A stretch of 25,669 nt of DNA from a virus, in IMG/VR virus record IMGVR_UViG_3300030098_002773, positions 1-25,669 of that record. One strand, given 5' to 3'. The notes below the pieces were generated by a model, which was not told the DNA's origin, did not search any database, and saw only the letters and a list, made by a program, of their open reading frames with translations. Both the position numbers and the translations under genes were made by a program. Shown in pieces: positions 16,661 through 23,926 of this stretch. Numbering within the stretch: position 1 is the stretch's first letter; the number at the start of each line of letters is the position of its first letter.

Positions 16661-16750
16661 TATAGAGCAGTCACTTGCTCCTCCTTGTTCGTGTTCCCAA
16701 CAACATCGAACATACTCACCTATAACTCCAGTAGTGAGGGCTGCTCTATA
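16661..16750 (+). ncRNA. Structured non-coding element (predicted three-way junction, anti-SD loop)
   Basis: A 90-base element fills the only gap in the replication block. P1: TATAGAGCAG (16661-16670) pairs perfectly with CTGCTCTATA (16741-16750). P2: TGTTCGTGTT (16686-16695) pairs with AACA/CGAACA (16702-16705, 16707-16712), ten pairs with one bulged T and a six-base loop. P3: CTCAC (16715-16719) pairs with GTGAG (16734-16738). An alternative extends P1 with TCACT/AGTGA (16671-16675, 16733-16737), breaking P3. The single-stranded joint 16671-16685 holds CCTCCT of an anti-SD sequence. No known RNA family is recognised. It may be a small RNA, a leader switch for the next gene, or a DNA structure such as an origin. 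Strand is assumed from the operon. Confidence 0.5.
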
Positions 16751-16984
16751 ATGCACGTACTTGAAAGCTATTTTATGGCACTAGTTTTGTTTCAGCCAAT
16801 AGAAGAACTATACACTTGTAATCACCCAAACACCATAGACAACAATCAACAATTTTTGTGTAACTGGGTAGATCAAGATTTTAGAGTAAACAAATATGGA
16901 AACAGAGTGTTAAAAAAATACAATAAAGATGACAATTTTATAAAAGCATATTACAGACGTAAATATTGGAGTAAGAATGACTAA
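16751..16984 (+). CDS. Small protein of unknown function after the structured element
   Basis: A 77-residue protein starting MHVLESYFMALVLF. A longer reading from 16685 is open, but its first 22 codons would be translated through the folded element, so ATG 16751, immediately after the closing stem, is preferred. The only SD-like sequence, GAGGG (16736-16740), is 10 bases upstream and lies inside the predicted stems, so initiation may depend on RNA refolding. The C-terminus is basic and aromatic (FIKAYYRRKYWSKND). No family recognised. It overlaps the next gene by eight bases. Confidence 0.5.
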   Translation: MHVLESYFMALVLFQPIEELYTCNHPNTIDNNQQFLCNWVDQDFRVNKYGNRVLKKYNKDDNFIKAYYRRKYWSKND

Positions 16985-17198
16985 ACTAGATAGATTTGTA
17001 GGACAAAGAAACATAGAGAAGTCAAGAAAATACAAGGAAAGTTTTGTAGATGGTGGCAAGATATGCAGCAAATGTAAAGAAATAAAACCATTAGAAGAAT
17101 ACAATAAGAGACAAGGTGGAGTAACAGCTAATTGCAAATCATGCATATATGAATATAACAAAAAACGATGGGCAAGAAATAAACAACCATTATGGTAA
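16977..17198 (+). CDS. Small zinc-finger protein (HNH-leader type)
   Basis: A 73-residue basic protein with Cys30-x2-Cys33 and Cys53-x2-Cys56 around KEIKPLEEYNKRQGG. This four-Cys layout is the N-terminal zinc-binding part often found in phage HNH endonucleases, but the HNH domain itself is missing and the gene ends at 17198. It could be a stand-alone DNA-binding protein or a remnant of a homing-type nuclease. SD GGAG precedes the ATG. Confidence 0.6.
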   Translation: MTKLDRFVGQRNIEKSRKYKESFVDGGKICSKCKEIKPLEEYNKRQGGVTANCKSCIYEYNKKRWARNKQPLW

Positions 17199-17207
17199 GG
17201 AGTTAAT

Positions 17208-17453
17208 ATGAAAATATCAAGAATGACAAGAGGTAGTTGGGGTAAGATTGTAGCTTTTTTTGATGTAGAGCTAAGTGGTATGACAGTAAAAGGATTTAAA
17301 CTTATAAGTGGGCAAGATGGCTTGTTTGTAGGGGTACCATCAATAAAAAAAGAAGACGGCACATACGATAACACAGTATTTGTAGAAAAAGAAAAGATGC
17401 CAATGCTTAATCAAATAGCTACAATGGAATATGACAAAGAACAAGATTATTAA
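17208..17453 (+). CDS. SpoVG-like nucleic-acid-binding protein
   Basis: An 81-residue protein matching the SpoVG fold and length: MKISRMTRGSWGKIVAFFDVEL, then VKGFKLISGQDGLFVGVPS and a KKEDGTYDN turn. The GxxGLFVxxPS block is the family hallmark. Bacterial SpoVG proteins bind DNA and RNA and act as regulators; phage copies are known but poorly studied. The C-terminal helix that bacterial SpoVG uses for DNA recognition is short here. Strong SD (AAGGAG). Its end overlaps the nuclease-like gene by 23 bases. Confidence 0.8.
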   Translation: MKISRMTRGSWGKIVAFFDVELSGMTVKGFKLISGQDGLFVGVPSIKKEDGTYDNTVFVEKEKMPMLNQIATMEYDKEQDY

Positions 17454-17949
17454 AATAAGACATGAGTTTGTTGAAGAAGCTAGAATATATGCTGACAAGT
17501 CTAAATCTTATACATCTAACAGGCATGATTTTCATAAAGGAACATTAAAAGACAAACAACAAAAAATGTTTGAGGGTAAGTTGGGTGAAAAAATATTTAA
17601 AGAGTATATGTTAGAAAATAATATATTTTTTTTGGAAGATGATTCACATTACACAAAAGCAGACGATTATGATTTTAAGATAAAAAATTATTTAGTTGAT
17701 GTAAAGACTAGGACAAAAAAATATCACACAAGAACGCTAGAGATGGTTGAGCAGTTTAAAAACAAACCTAAAGATATATATGTTTCTGTTAGACTATACC
17801 CTGAAAAATATACTGGATATATTATAGGGTGGGTAGGCAAAAAAGATTTTAAAACAATTAATAGAATAGAAAATCAAGGATATTTAGACAACTATGTTTT
17901 TTATGATGATGATTTAAGAGATATAGATGAGCTTAAAATATATATATAA
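17431..17949 (+). CDS. PD-(D/E)XK nuclease-like protein
   Basis: A 172-residue protein. Glu53 in GKLGEKIFKEYM, Asp79/Asp81 in DDYDFKI and Asp90-Val-Lys92 in YLVDVKTRT form the E...D...DxK pattern of the PD-(D/E)XK nuclease fold. Such phage proteins may degrade host DNA, process recombination intermediates or act as restriction-type enzymes. It sits between SpoVG-like and RusA genes, supporting a recombination/DNA-processing role. No target-recognition domain is visible. Start ATG 17431 overlaps the preceding gene. Confidence 0.7.
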   Translation: MTKNKIIKIRHEFVEEARIYADKSKSYTSNRHDFHKGTLKDKQQKMFEGKLGEKIFKEYMLENNIFFLEDDSHYTKADDYDFKIKNYLVDVKTRTKKYHTRTLEMVEQFKNKPKDIYVSVRLYPEKYTGYIIGWVGKKDFKTINRIENQGYLDNYVFYDDDLRDIDELKIYI

Positions 17950-18357
17950 TTGTTTAAGTTTTTAATTAAGACAAGACCAAAGCCACAACAGAGACACAGG
18001 CACAAGGGTCGTTATCAATATGACCCATCAGCAAAAGACAAAAAAGATTTTGTGCTCTTGTCAAAAGAATACGCACCTAAAAAGCCAACAGCAAGAAATA
18101 TAGAGATGTATCTAACATTTTGTTATAAAAGACCAAGGAACCACTACACATCTAAAAATAAAATATTGAAACTAAAGCCTGACGCTCCAGTATATAGAGC
18201 GAGTACACCTGATCTAGATAATTTAGAAAAGTTTGTGCTTGACAGTTATGAAGGAATATTTTATAAAAATGACTCGCAAATAGTAAGATTATCATCAGAA
18301 AAGCTGTATGGGGAAGAAGACTATGTGTACATTAAAATGTTGTATACAAAGAAATAA
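17950..18357 (+). CDS. rusA: RusA-like Holliday junction resolvase
   Basis: A 135-residue protein with the RusA signature STPDLDNLEKFVLD (Asp88, Asp90) and YKNDSQI (Asp108), matching the three catalytic Asp of RusA, plus a basic N-terminus (RPKPQQRHRHKG). It cuts Holliday junctions, here resolving branched replication or recombination DNA before packaging. The start is TTG at 17950, directly after the previous TAA; no ATG precedes the conserved region, so a non-ATG start is needed. Length is typical for the family (about 120-140). Confidence 0.85.
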   Translation: MFKFLIKTRPKPQQRHRHKGRYQYDPSAKDKKDFVLLSKEYAPKKPTARNIEMYLTFCYKRPRNHYTSKNKILKLKPDAPVYRASTPDLDNLEKFVLDSYEGIFYKNDSQIVRLSSEKLYGEEDYVYIKMLYTKK

Positions 18358-18392
18358 TTAGAAATCAAAGAAAAAATATTATAAATTAGGAC

Positions 18393-19541
18393 ATGAAAAT
18401 AGTAAATAAAAACATAGATTCGTTAATATTTGCAGAATATAATCCACGACAACTTACAGATGAGCAATATCAACATCTAAAAGATTCTATAACACGATTT
18501 GGATTAGTTGATCCGATCATAGTAAACCAACATCAGGATAGAAAAAATATAATAGTGGGTGGTCATCAACGAACAAAGGTAGCAAAAAAATTAGGCATAG
18601 AAGAAGTACCTTGTGTATTTGTGAACCTACCTTACGAAAAAGAAAGAGAATTAAATGTTAGGTTGAATAAGAATACAGGTGGTTGGGATTATGATATACT
18701 AGCTGATATGTTTGATTTAGATGAGCTTATTGACTGGGGATTCAAAAAGGAAGAACTCGTAGGATTTGATGCAGAGATAGAAGTAGAAGGTAAAATAGAT
18801 GATGACGAGATACCTGAAGATGTAGAGCCAGTATGTAAATTAGGCGATATATGGGAATTAGGGAATCACAGGCTATTGTGTGGCGATTCTACTGTAAAAG
18901 AAAATGTAGAATTATTATTAGATGGCAATAAAGCAGAACTATTATTAACAGACCCACCTTATGGAATAAATTATGGCAAAATGTTAAAAGGCAAAGGTGA
19001 TGGAAAGGGTGGCAGCGACAAAAACGGGTGGAAGTCTTGGAATACACCTGAATGGGATAAAGAAACTCCAAGTAAAACGACATTTGAAATGCTTATTGAA
19101 AAAACAAAATACCAAATTATATGGGGTGGCAATTATTTTACATATTATTTAAAACCATCTATGGGTTGGTTGATATGGGATAAAGGTCAAAGAGGATTTA
19201 GCCTTGCTGACGGCGAAATGGCTTGGACATCATTTAACAATGCACTAAGAATAAAAGAATATTCAAGAGCAAAGGCAAATAAAGAAGATAAAAGCCACCC
19301 TACGCAAAAGCCTATAAATATAATAAAATGGTGCTTAGAGTATGCAGATAGACATTCTAAAAATAAACCAAAAAAAATATTAGACACATTTCTTGGTAGT
19401 GGCTCAACACTAATAGCGTGTGAAAAAACTAAAAGAGTATGCTATGGAATGGAATTAGACCCACACTATTGCGACGTTATCATTAATAGATGGGAACAAT
19501 ACACAGGAAAGGAAGCAAAGTTATTAAATGGCTCGACCTAA
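18393..19541 (+). CDS. ParB-domain / DNA methyltransferase fusion
   Basis: A 382-residue two-domain protein. The N-terminal ParB/Srx-like domain (about 5-95) has NPRQLTDEQYQHLKDSI and GGHQR (56-60). After an acidic linker (about 128-146), the methyltransferase has TDPPYGINYG (motif IV, DPPY 187-190) before FLGSGST (motif I, 333-339), the beta-class order of N6-adenine or N4-cytosine enzymes. DPPY favours adenine. It methylates phage DNA, probably against host restriction; the ParB part may bind DNA or act as a nuclease/NTPase. Such fusions are common in phages. A second, C5-type methyltransferase lies upstream. The end overlaps the small terminase gene by 14 bases. Confidence 0.85.
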   Translation: MKIVNKNIDSLIFAEYNPRQLTDEQYQHLKDSITRFGLVDPIIVNQHQDRKNIIVGGHQRTKVAKKLGIEEVPCVFVNLPYEKERELNVRLNKNTGGWDYDILADMFDLDELIDWGFKKEELVGFDAEIEVEGKIDDDEIPEDVEPVCKLGDIWELGNHRLLCGDSTVKENVELLLDGNKAELLLTDPPYGINYGKMLKGKGDGKGGSDKNGWKSWNTPEWDKETPSKTTFEMLIEKTKYQIIWGGNYFTYYLKPSMGWLIWDKGQRGFSLADGEMAWTSFNNALRIKEYSRAKANKEDKSHPTQKPINIIKWCLEYADRHSKNKPKKILDTFLGSGSTLIACEKTKRVCYGMELDPHYCDVIINRWEQYTGKEAKLLNGST

Positions 19542-19842
19542 GAAATATGATTTAGATACAGACCAAGTAGAAAAGTTAGCAGGATTCGGTTGCACTAATA
19601 CAGAAATAGCTAGTTTTTTTGGGTGCGATGAATCTCTTATTCGCAAGAGTTATTCCGAATTTCTTACAAAAGGTAGAGAGAAGGGTAAAATACGATTAAG
19701 GCAGTTACAATGGCGACAAGCAGAAAGAGGTAATACATCTATGCTTATATGGCTAGGTAAACAGGTATTAAATCAAACAGATAAGCAAGAACTAGACACA
19801 AACATTAGACCTATATCAGGAATAGATTTTGAAGGCATCTAA
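19528..19842 (+). CDS. terS: Terminase small subunit
   Basis: A 104-residue protein with an N-terminal helix-turn-helix (about 10-42: VEKLAGFGCTNTEIASFFGCDESLIRKSY) followed by helices (RLRQLQWRQAERGNTSMLIWLGKQVL) typical of small terminase subunits. It recognises the packaging site and delivers DNA to the large subunit. It directly precedes and overlaps the large terminase gene. SD AGGAAAGGAAG precedes ATG 19528. Confidence 0.85.
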   Translation: MARPKKYDLDTDQVEKLAGFGCTNTEIASFFGCDESLIRKSYSEFLTKGREKGKIRLRQLQWRQAERGNTSMLIWLGKQVLNQTDKQELDTNIRPISGIDFEGI

Positions 19843-21094
19843 TATAAAACTATACCCTGAAGACTATTTACCACACCAGTGGGATTTTATAACTTGTAAA
19901 AAGCCAATTAACGCACTAGTTGGTGGGTTTGGTTCAGGTAAAACATACGCATTTCTTCATAAAACATTTATAAATCATGTCACTAAATTTAACGACAATG
20001 GTATATCTAACGGTTGGGTCATATATCCAACATATGAACTAGCAGAAGAATTGTTTGTCGAACCTATGAAAGAAATTTTTGAAAGAAATGGTATTGCATA
20101 CAAATACAATGTGCAAAAACATAAATTCAGCACAAACTATGGTACTATGAAAATATATCAACTTCAAAAGCCACAAAGGATCATAGGAGCAGAGCTTACT
20201 TTTATTGGGTTTGATGAGTTCGATGTAGAGTCTTGGAAGAATTGCGATATAGCATACAAAAAAGCTATTGGACGTATGAGAGGTAGTGATAATTGCGAGG
20301 TTTATATCGTCACAACACCCGAGGGTTTCAAGTACACTCACTTTGTGTTTTGTGAGCAAGAGAACGATTCAAAAGCATTAATACATGGAAAGACTACAGA
20401 TAATCCATATTTGCCTGATGCTTACGTAGATTTGTTAGAAGCAAACTATTCTAAAGAAATGCTCAAAGCATATCGTGACGGACAATTTGTTAATATATCT
20501 GCATTAAGCACGTACCATTCATTTGATAGGAGTAAAAATGTACAAAAATGTGAATACGACAGAAGCAAGCCAGTCAGGTTGGGACTCGACTATAATGTGG
20601 ACCCCATGTGTTCAGTTCTTTTCCAAATCTACCCAAACGAACCAAAAGTCAGAATCTTTGATGCAATATCATTATCACATCAAGGTCGAGGGGACTTATT
20701 AAGTGCTAGAATGTGTGCAGTAATTAAAGATAAATATCCTAATAGTCAGTATATAGTATATCCTGATGCTAGTGGTTTTCAAAGGCACACGTCAGCTATG
20801 TTTAGTGATATAGATATTTTAAAACAAAATGGATTTCAAGTTCAGGTTAGGAAAACAAATCCACCTGTGACTAACAGAGTTAATTCGGTGAACAAAATGT
20901 TGGAGGGAAACATCATTATAGACCCGAGATGCAAAGCGTTAATACAAGACCTAGAAAAGGTAACAAACAAACAAGGTACTAGAGATATAGATAAAAGCAA
21001 TAAGTTATTAACACACATGACAGATGCTCTCGGATATGCAATAGAATGGAACTTCCCAATCATTAAACCAACACTAGGAGCAATACAGAGATGA
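19829..21094 (+). CDS. terL: Terminase large subunit
   Basis: A 421-residue packaging motor. ATPase: Walker A GGFGSGKT (32-39), Walker B LTFIGFDE (Asp129-Glu130), coupling motif TTPEG (162-166). RuvC-like nuclease: LGLDYNVDP (Asp254), VYPDASG (near 315) and THMTDALGY (near 400) provide the acidic residues. It translocates and cuts DNA during packaging. The start is TTG 19829 inside the small terminase gene; no ATG comes before the Walker A region, and the usual N-terminal adenine-binding stretch (PHQWDF with Gln17) is kept by this start. Its stop overlaps the portal ATG (ATGA). Confidence 0.95.
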   Translation: MKASNIKLYPEDYLPHQWDFITCKKPINALVGGFGSGKTYAFLHKTFINHVTKFNDNGISNGWVIYPTYELAEELFVEPMKEIFERNGIAYKYNVQKHKFSTNYGTMKIYQLQKPQRIIGAELTFIGFDEFDVESWKNCDIAYKKAIGRMRGSDNCEVYIVTTPEGFKYTHFVFCEQENDSKALIHGKTTDNPYLPDAYVDLLEANYSKEMLKAYRDGQFVNISALSTYHSFDRSKNVQKCEYDRSKPVRLGLDYNVDPMCSVLFQIYPNEPKVRIFDAISLSHQGRGDLLSARMCAVIKDKYPNSQYIVYPDASGFQRHTSAMFSDIDILKQNGFQVQVRKTNPPVTNRVNSVNKMLEGNIIIDPRCKALIQDLEKVTNKQGTRDIDKSNKLLTHMTDALGYAIEWNFPIIKPTLGAIQR

Positions 21095-22437
21095 TACCGA
21101 ACGTAGGCAAACTATTATTACAACAAAGCAGATATGACGCACAACAAAACGAAAAAAACAGATGGCGTAAAAGACGATTAATAGCTAGAGACTATTACAA
21201 CGGAGAGACCAAGCCATACACAGAAGATTATTTTAGCGTATCTTTGCTTAACAAGGTGCCTATAGCTAACGTAAACATTACAAAGCGTATTATAGATAGA
21301 ATTAGTTTAGTATACATGAAGCCACCAAAAAGGGAATACAGTAACGAAAACTTTCCTAACTTGCTGCATGGCAAAGACTTTAAATTGCAACGTGCAGAGC
21401 GTATGACTAATCTACTAGAGCACATACTTATTAAACCAACTTACAGAAACGGTGTTATAGAACATGACATTATTATGGATTTTGAAGCACAATTCTTTGA
21501 TGATGACCCACTTAGACCTAGTTCAATAACGTATCCGTTGGCAATAAAAGCATCAGTATTAGATGACACTCCTGAACTTTATGCTTATTGGGACGCAGAA
21601 AACACTTTTGTTTATGACGTAGATGGTAAGATACAAGATGACCCTGACAATCCTGACCACATAAATCCTTATGGAGTGTTGCCGTTTGTAGAATGTTTTA
21701 GAAATGGAAGACCTGAATATTCATACATAGACACTTCGCCTGCTATGGACATACTGGCAACTAATCTAGAAGTTAATGTGTCAGAAACAAACAGCAACGC
21801 AAATACAATGTTCCAGTCGTTTGGATATATGTATGTGAATGGAAGTCAAATAGAAAAAGACACACTAGAAGTAGGGCAAGATAAAATTAGTTTTCTAGGT
21901 ATAGACGGGACTATGAACATTGTAAGTCCACCTAATACAGTAGAAGCCTTAGCTAATTCTATTGAGCATAGCTACAAACTGTTAGCACAGAACTACAATC
22001 TTAACATTGCTTTTGTAGAGGGTAGTACAGCAATGAGTGGTGTTGCACTAAAACTTAGAAACACTGAACTACAAGACGCACGTATCAGTGATGTCATTAG
22101 ATGGAAACAAGTAGAGCAGAAGTTGTTTAATTTAGAGTCTATAATATTGGGCGTAGAAGCAAATATAAATGCAGGCGAGCTTTTAAAAGTAGACTATGAA
22201 GAATCTATGGAGATATTATCAGACGAAGAACAAAGAGCTAAGTGGGATTGGGAGCTAGCAAATGGACTTATAGATAGAGCAGACATATTAATGCAACGTG
22301 ACCCTGATAGATTTCCTGACAGAGAAAGTGCACAAGATTATTTATTTGAAAGAAGCGAGCAAGACATAGATGAAACTGACGAAGATGAGCAGCCACAAGA
22401 TAGTCTATTGCAAGCATTAACAAGACCTGTTGAATAA
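21091..22437 (+). CDS. Portal protein
   Basis: A 448-residue protein with the features of SPP1 gp6-type portals: an N-terminal YYNGETKPY region, a central wing (SSITYPLAIKASVLDDTPELYAYWD), VLPFVECFRN, and an acidic C-terminal tail (EQDIDETDEDEQPQD). It forms the dodecameric ring at the head vertex through which DNA enters and to which terminase and adaptor bind. It lies right after the large terminase, with a four-base overlap, and before the MuF-like gene, as expected. Confidence 0.9.
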   Translation: MIPNVGKLLLQQSRYDAQQNEKNRWRKRRLIARDYYNGETKPYTEDYFSVSLLNKVPIANVNITKRIIDRISLVYMKPPKREYSNENFPNLLHGKDFKLQRAERMTNLLEHILIKPTYRNGVIEHDIIMDFEAQFFDDDPLRPSSITYPLAIKASVLDDTPELYAYWDAENTFVYDVDGKIQDDPDNPDHINPYGVLPFVECFRNGRPEYSYIDTSPAMDILATNLEVNVSETNSNANTMFQSFGYMYVNGSQIEKDTLEVGQDKISFLGIDGTMNIVSPPNTVEALANSIEHSYKLLAQNYNLNIAFVEGSTAMSGVALKLRNTELQDARISDVIRWKQVEQKLFNLESIILGVEANINAGELLKVDYEESMEILSDEEQRAKWDWELANGLIDRADILMQRDPDRFPDRESAQDYLFERSEQDIDETDEDEQPQDSLLQALTRPVE

Positions 22438-22733
22438 TGGCAGAATATCAAGGCAAAAAAGTACAGCTAGACAAGCCAAGCAGAATACAAAAAGGCGAAG
22501 CAGGGTATGGACGCAAGAAGTTTAAAGTCTATGTGAAAGATGGAGACAAGGTTAAAAAAGTAATGTTTGGTGACCCAGTTAGAAAAATTAAAAGCAATAT
22601 TAAGAAAAATAAAAAAAATTTTAGGTCTAGATTTAACTGTGATAGCAATCCACCTAAAGACAAAACAAAAGCAAGATATTGGGCGTGTAAATTTTGGTCA
22701 TCAAAATCAGTAACAGAGTTGTTGCGTGGCTAA
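22437..22733 (+). CDS. DUF5872-like small basic protein
   Basis: A 98-residue basic protein. The C-terminal half (KKVMFGDPVRKIK ... FRSRFNCDSNPPKDKTKARYWACKFW) matches a small family frequent in marine phages (DUF5872-like) with conserved FGDP, Cys and ARYWxCKxW. Function is not known; the gene is placed among head genes here, and the charge suggests DNA or capsid contact. It overlaps the neighbouring genes at both ends (TAATG; GTG of the next gene). Confidence 0.65.
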   Translation: MAEYQGKKVQLDKPSRIQKGEAGYGRKKFKVYVKDGDKVKKVMFGDPVRKIKSNIKKNKKNFRSRFNCDSNPPKDKTKARYWACKFWSSKSVTELLRG

Positions 22734-23433
22734 TCAAAACTATATAGACACAGTAGCAGAAAAAATAGCAAGTCAAGTAGAGCAATTACAAACAGAAATG
22801 GTCAGAGATTTGCTCAAACTATCTAAAGACAGACGATTTAAAAATATTAATGAGTTTTTATTTGCTATGGAGCAGATAAATATTGAGCAACTTGTTACGA
22901 TAAAAGCACAAAACATTCTAACTGGATACACAACAGCACACACGCAAATACTTAGCGACATGACGTTATTTGGAGAGATTACAGAAGATACGCTAAGAGC
23001 TGTGACAAACTTTAGTACATCTAGTTTTGCAGATACTTTAGGAAGAATGTCAGGCGTTATGAAAACAGAAATAATCAAAGGCGTTATAGGTGAATCAACA
23101 GAAAGAGGTATTTTACAAGCAATACAACAGCAAGCAGGCTTATCAAATGCACAAATGCAAACATTGGTCACTACAGGTCTAAACGATTATAGTGCATCAG
23201 TTGGAAAGATTATGATAGATACAAGCCCCGTAGCAACAAAATTTAGGTATGTAGGTGCACAAGATGACAGAACGAGACCTGTATGTAGAAGACTTTATGA
23301 AGCAGGTGAAATGACTAGAGATGAAATTAAAAGAGAGTTTGGTGCAGATGTGTTTGTGAATAGAGGTGGATATAATTGTAGACATCAATGGTTTCCAGTA
23401 GAAGCATCAGAAAAGAGTAAGAATGTTAGATAA
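22726..23433 (+). CDS. MuF-like minor head protein (head morphogenesis)
   Basis: A 235-residue protein. The C-terminus has the MuF/SPP1 gp7 signature: FRYVGAQDDRTRPVCRRLYE followed by NRGGYNCRHQWFPV, with Cys and His that may bind metal. The N-terminal 170 residues are helical. Minor head proteins of this family bind the portal and assist head assembly or DNA ejection. The start is GTG 22726 (GTGGCT), overlapping the preceding stop; no ATG is as well placed. No toxin domain is fused, unlike some MuF proteins. Confidence 0.82.
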   Translation: MANQNYIDTVAEKIASQVEQLQTEMVRDLLKLSKDRRFKNINEFLFAMEQINIEQLVTIKAQNILTGYTTAHTQILSDMTLFGEITEDTLRAVTNFSTSSFADTLGRMSGVMKTEIIKGVIGESTERGILQAIQQQAGLSNAQMQTLVTTGLNDYSASVGKIMIDTSPVATKFRYVGAQDDRTRPVCRRLYEAGEMTRDEIKREFGADVFVNRGGYNCRHQWFPVEASEKSKNVR

Positions 23434-23851
23434 AAAGTTTTTTACAACATTAGCAAACAAAATGCGTAAAGACTACGTAGACCATATTTTTGAAAAAGGT
23501 ATAGATGTAAATGGAAGCAAGTTTAAAAGTTATAGCTCAAAATATGGCATAAGAAAAAGACAAAACAAATTCAAAAGACAATCAGCAGCGTTTGCTAATA
23601 CAACATCACCTGTATTGACTGGCGATTTAATGAACGATGCAAAACCTAGTAGCACAACAAATTCTGCAAAAATAAGATTTGCAGCACATGGTGGCAAAAT
23701 TAATAATCTTGCTAAGTTAGGCAGGGTGCTTACTAGCGATAAACAGCCATTGCCTACAAAAGTTATTTCAATGATAGATAGAGAAGTAGAGAAAGAAATA
23801 AAACTAAAGCTACCTAAAAGCAAAAGATTTAAATTTAAATTTGGAAAATAA
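23423..23851 (+). CDS. Virion morphogenesis / tail completion-like protein
   Basis: A 142-residue basic protein. GIDVNGSKFKSYSSKYGIRKRQNKF, then SPVLTGDLMNDAK, resembles Mu-type virion morphogenesis and HK97 gp10-like proteins (G..F..YS..Y..RK and ..TG.LM..), which act in neck or tail joining. The C-terminus is strongly Lys-rich. It overlaps the MuF-like gene by 11 bases. It is the last gene before the scaffold promoter. The call is by motif pattern and context. Confidence 0.6.
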   Translation: MLDKKFFTTLANKMRKDYVDHIFEKGIDVNGSKFKSYSSKYGIRKRQNKFKRQSAAFANTTSPVLTGDLMNDAKPSSTTNSAKIRFAAHGGKINNLAKLGRVLTSDKQPLPTKVISMIDREVEKEIKLKLPKSKRFKFKFGK

Positions 23852-23863
23852 ATATTTTTTATA

Positions 23864-23892
23864 TTGACTTTAATGTTTAATATATGTATAAC
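23864..23892 (+). promoter_or_regulatory. Sigma70-like promoter before the scaffold/capsid genes
   Basis: TTGACT (23864-23869) and TATAAC (23887-23892) are each one base from consensus and are separated by exactly 17 bases. They lie in the 75-base gap before the scaffold gene, with transcription expected to begin near 23899, upstream of an AAGAGG SD. This is the best promoter match in the window. It would drive scaffold, capsid and, if circular, the tail genes. Confidence 0.6.
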
Positions 23893-23926
23893 GATTTTGT
23901 TAAAATAACTCACAAAAGAGGTACAA

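Noticed and set aside
16685-16750. Upstream extension of the gene at 16751
   Set aside because: The added 22 codons lie within the folded element, start without SD, and look unlike protein-coding sequence of the neighbours.
16661-16750. tRNA or intrinsic terminator
   Set aside because: No acceptor/anticodon/T-loop pattern on either strand and no T-run after the stem.
16910-17374. Minus-strand open frame of 154 codons
   Set aside because: It lies opposite three well-supported + strand genes (zinc-finger and SpoVG-like proteins); no SD or recognisable domain.
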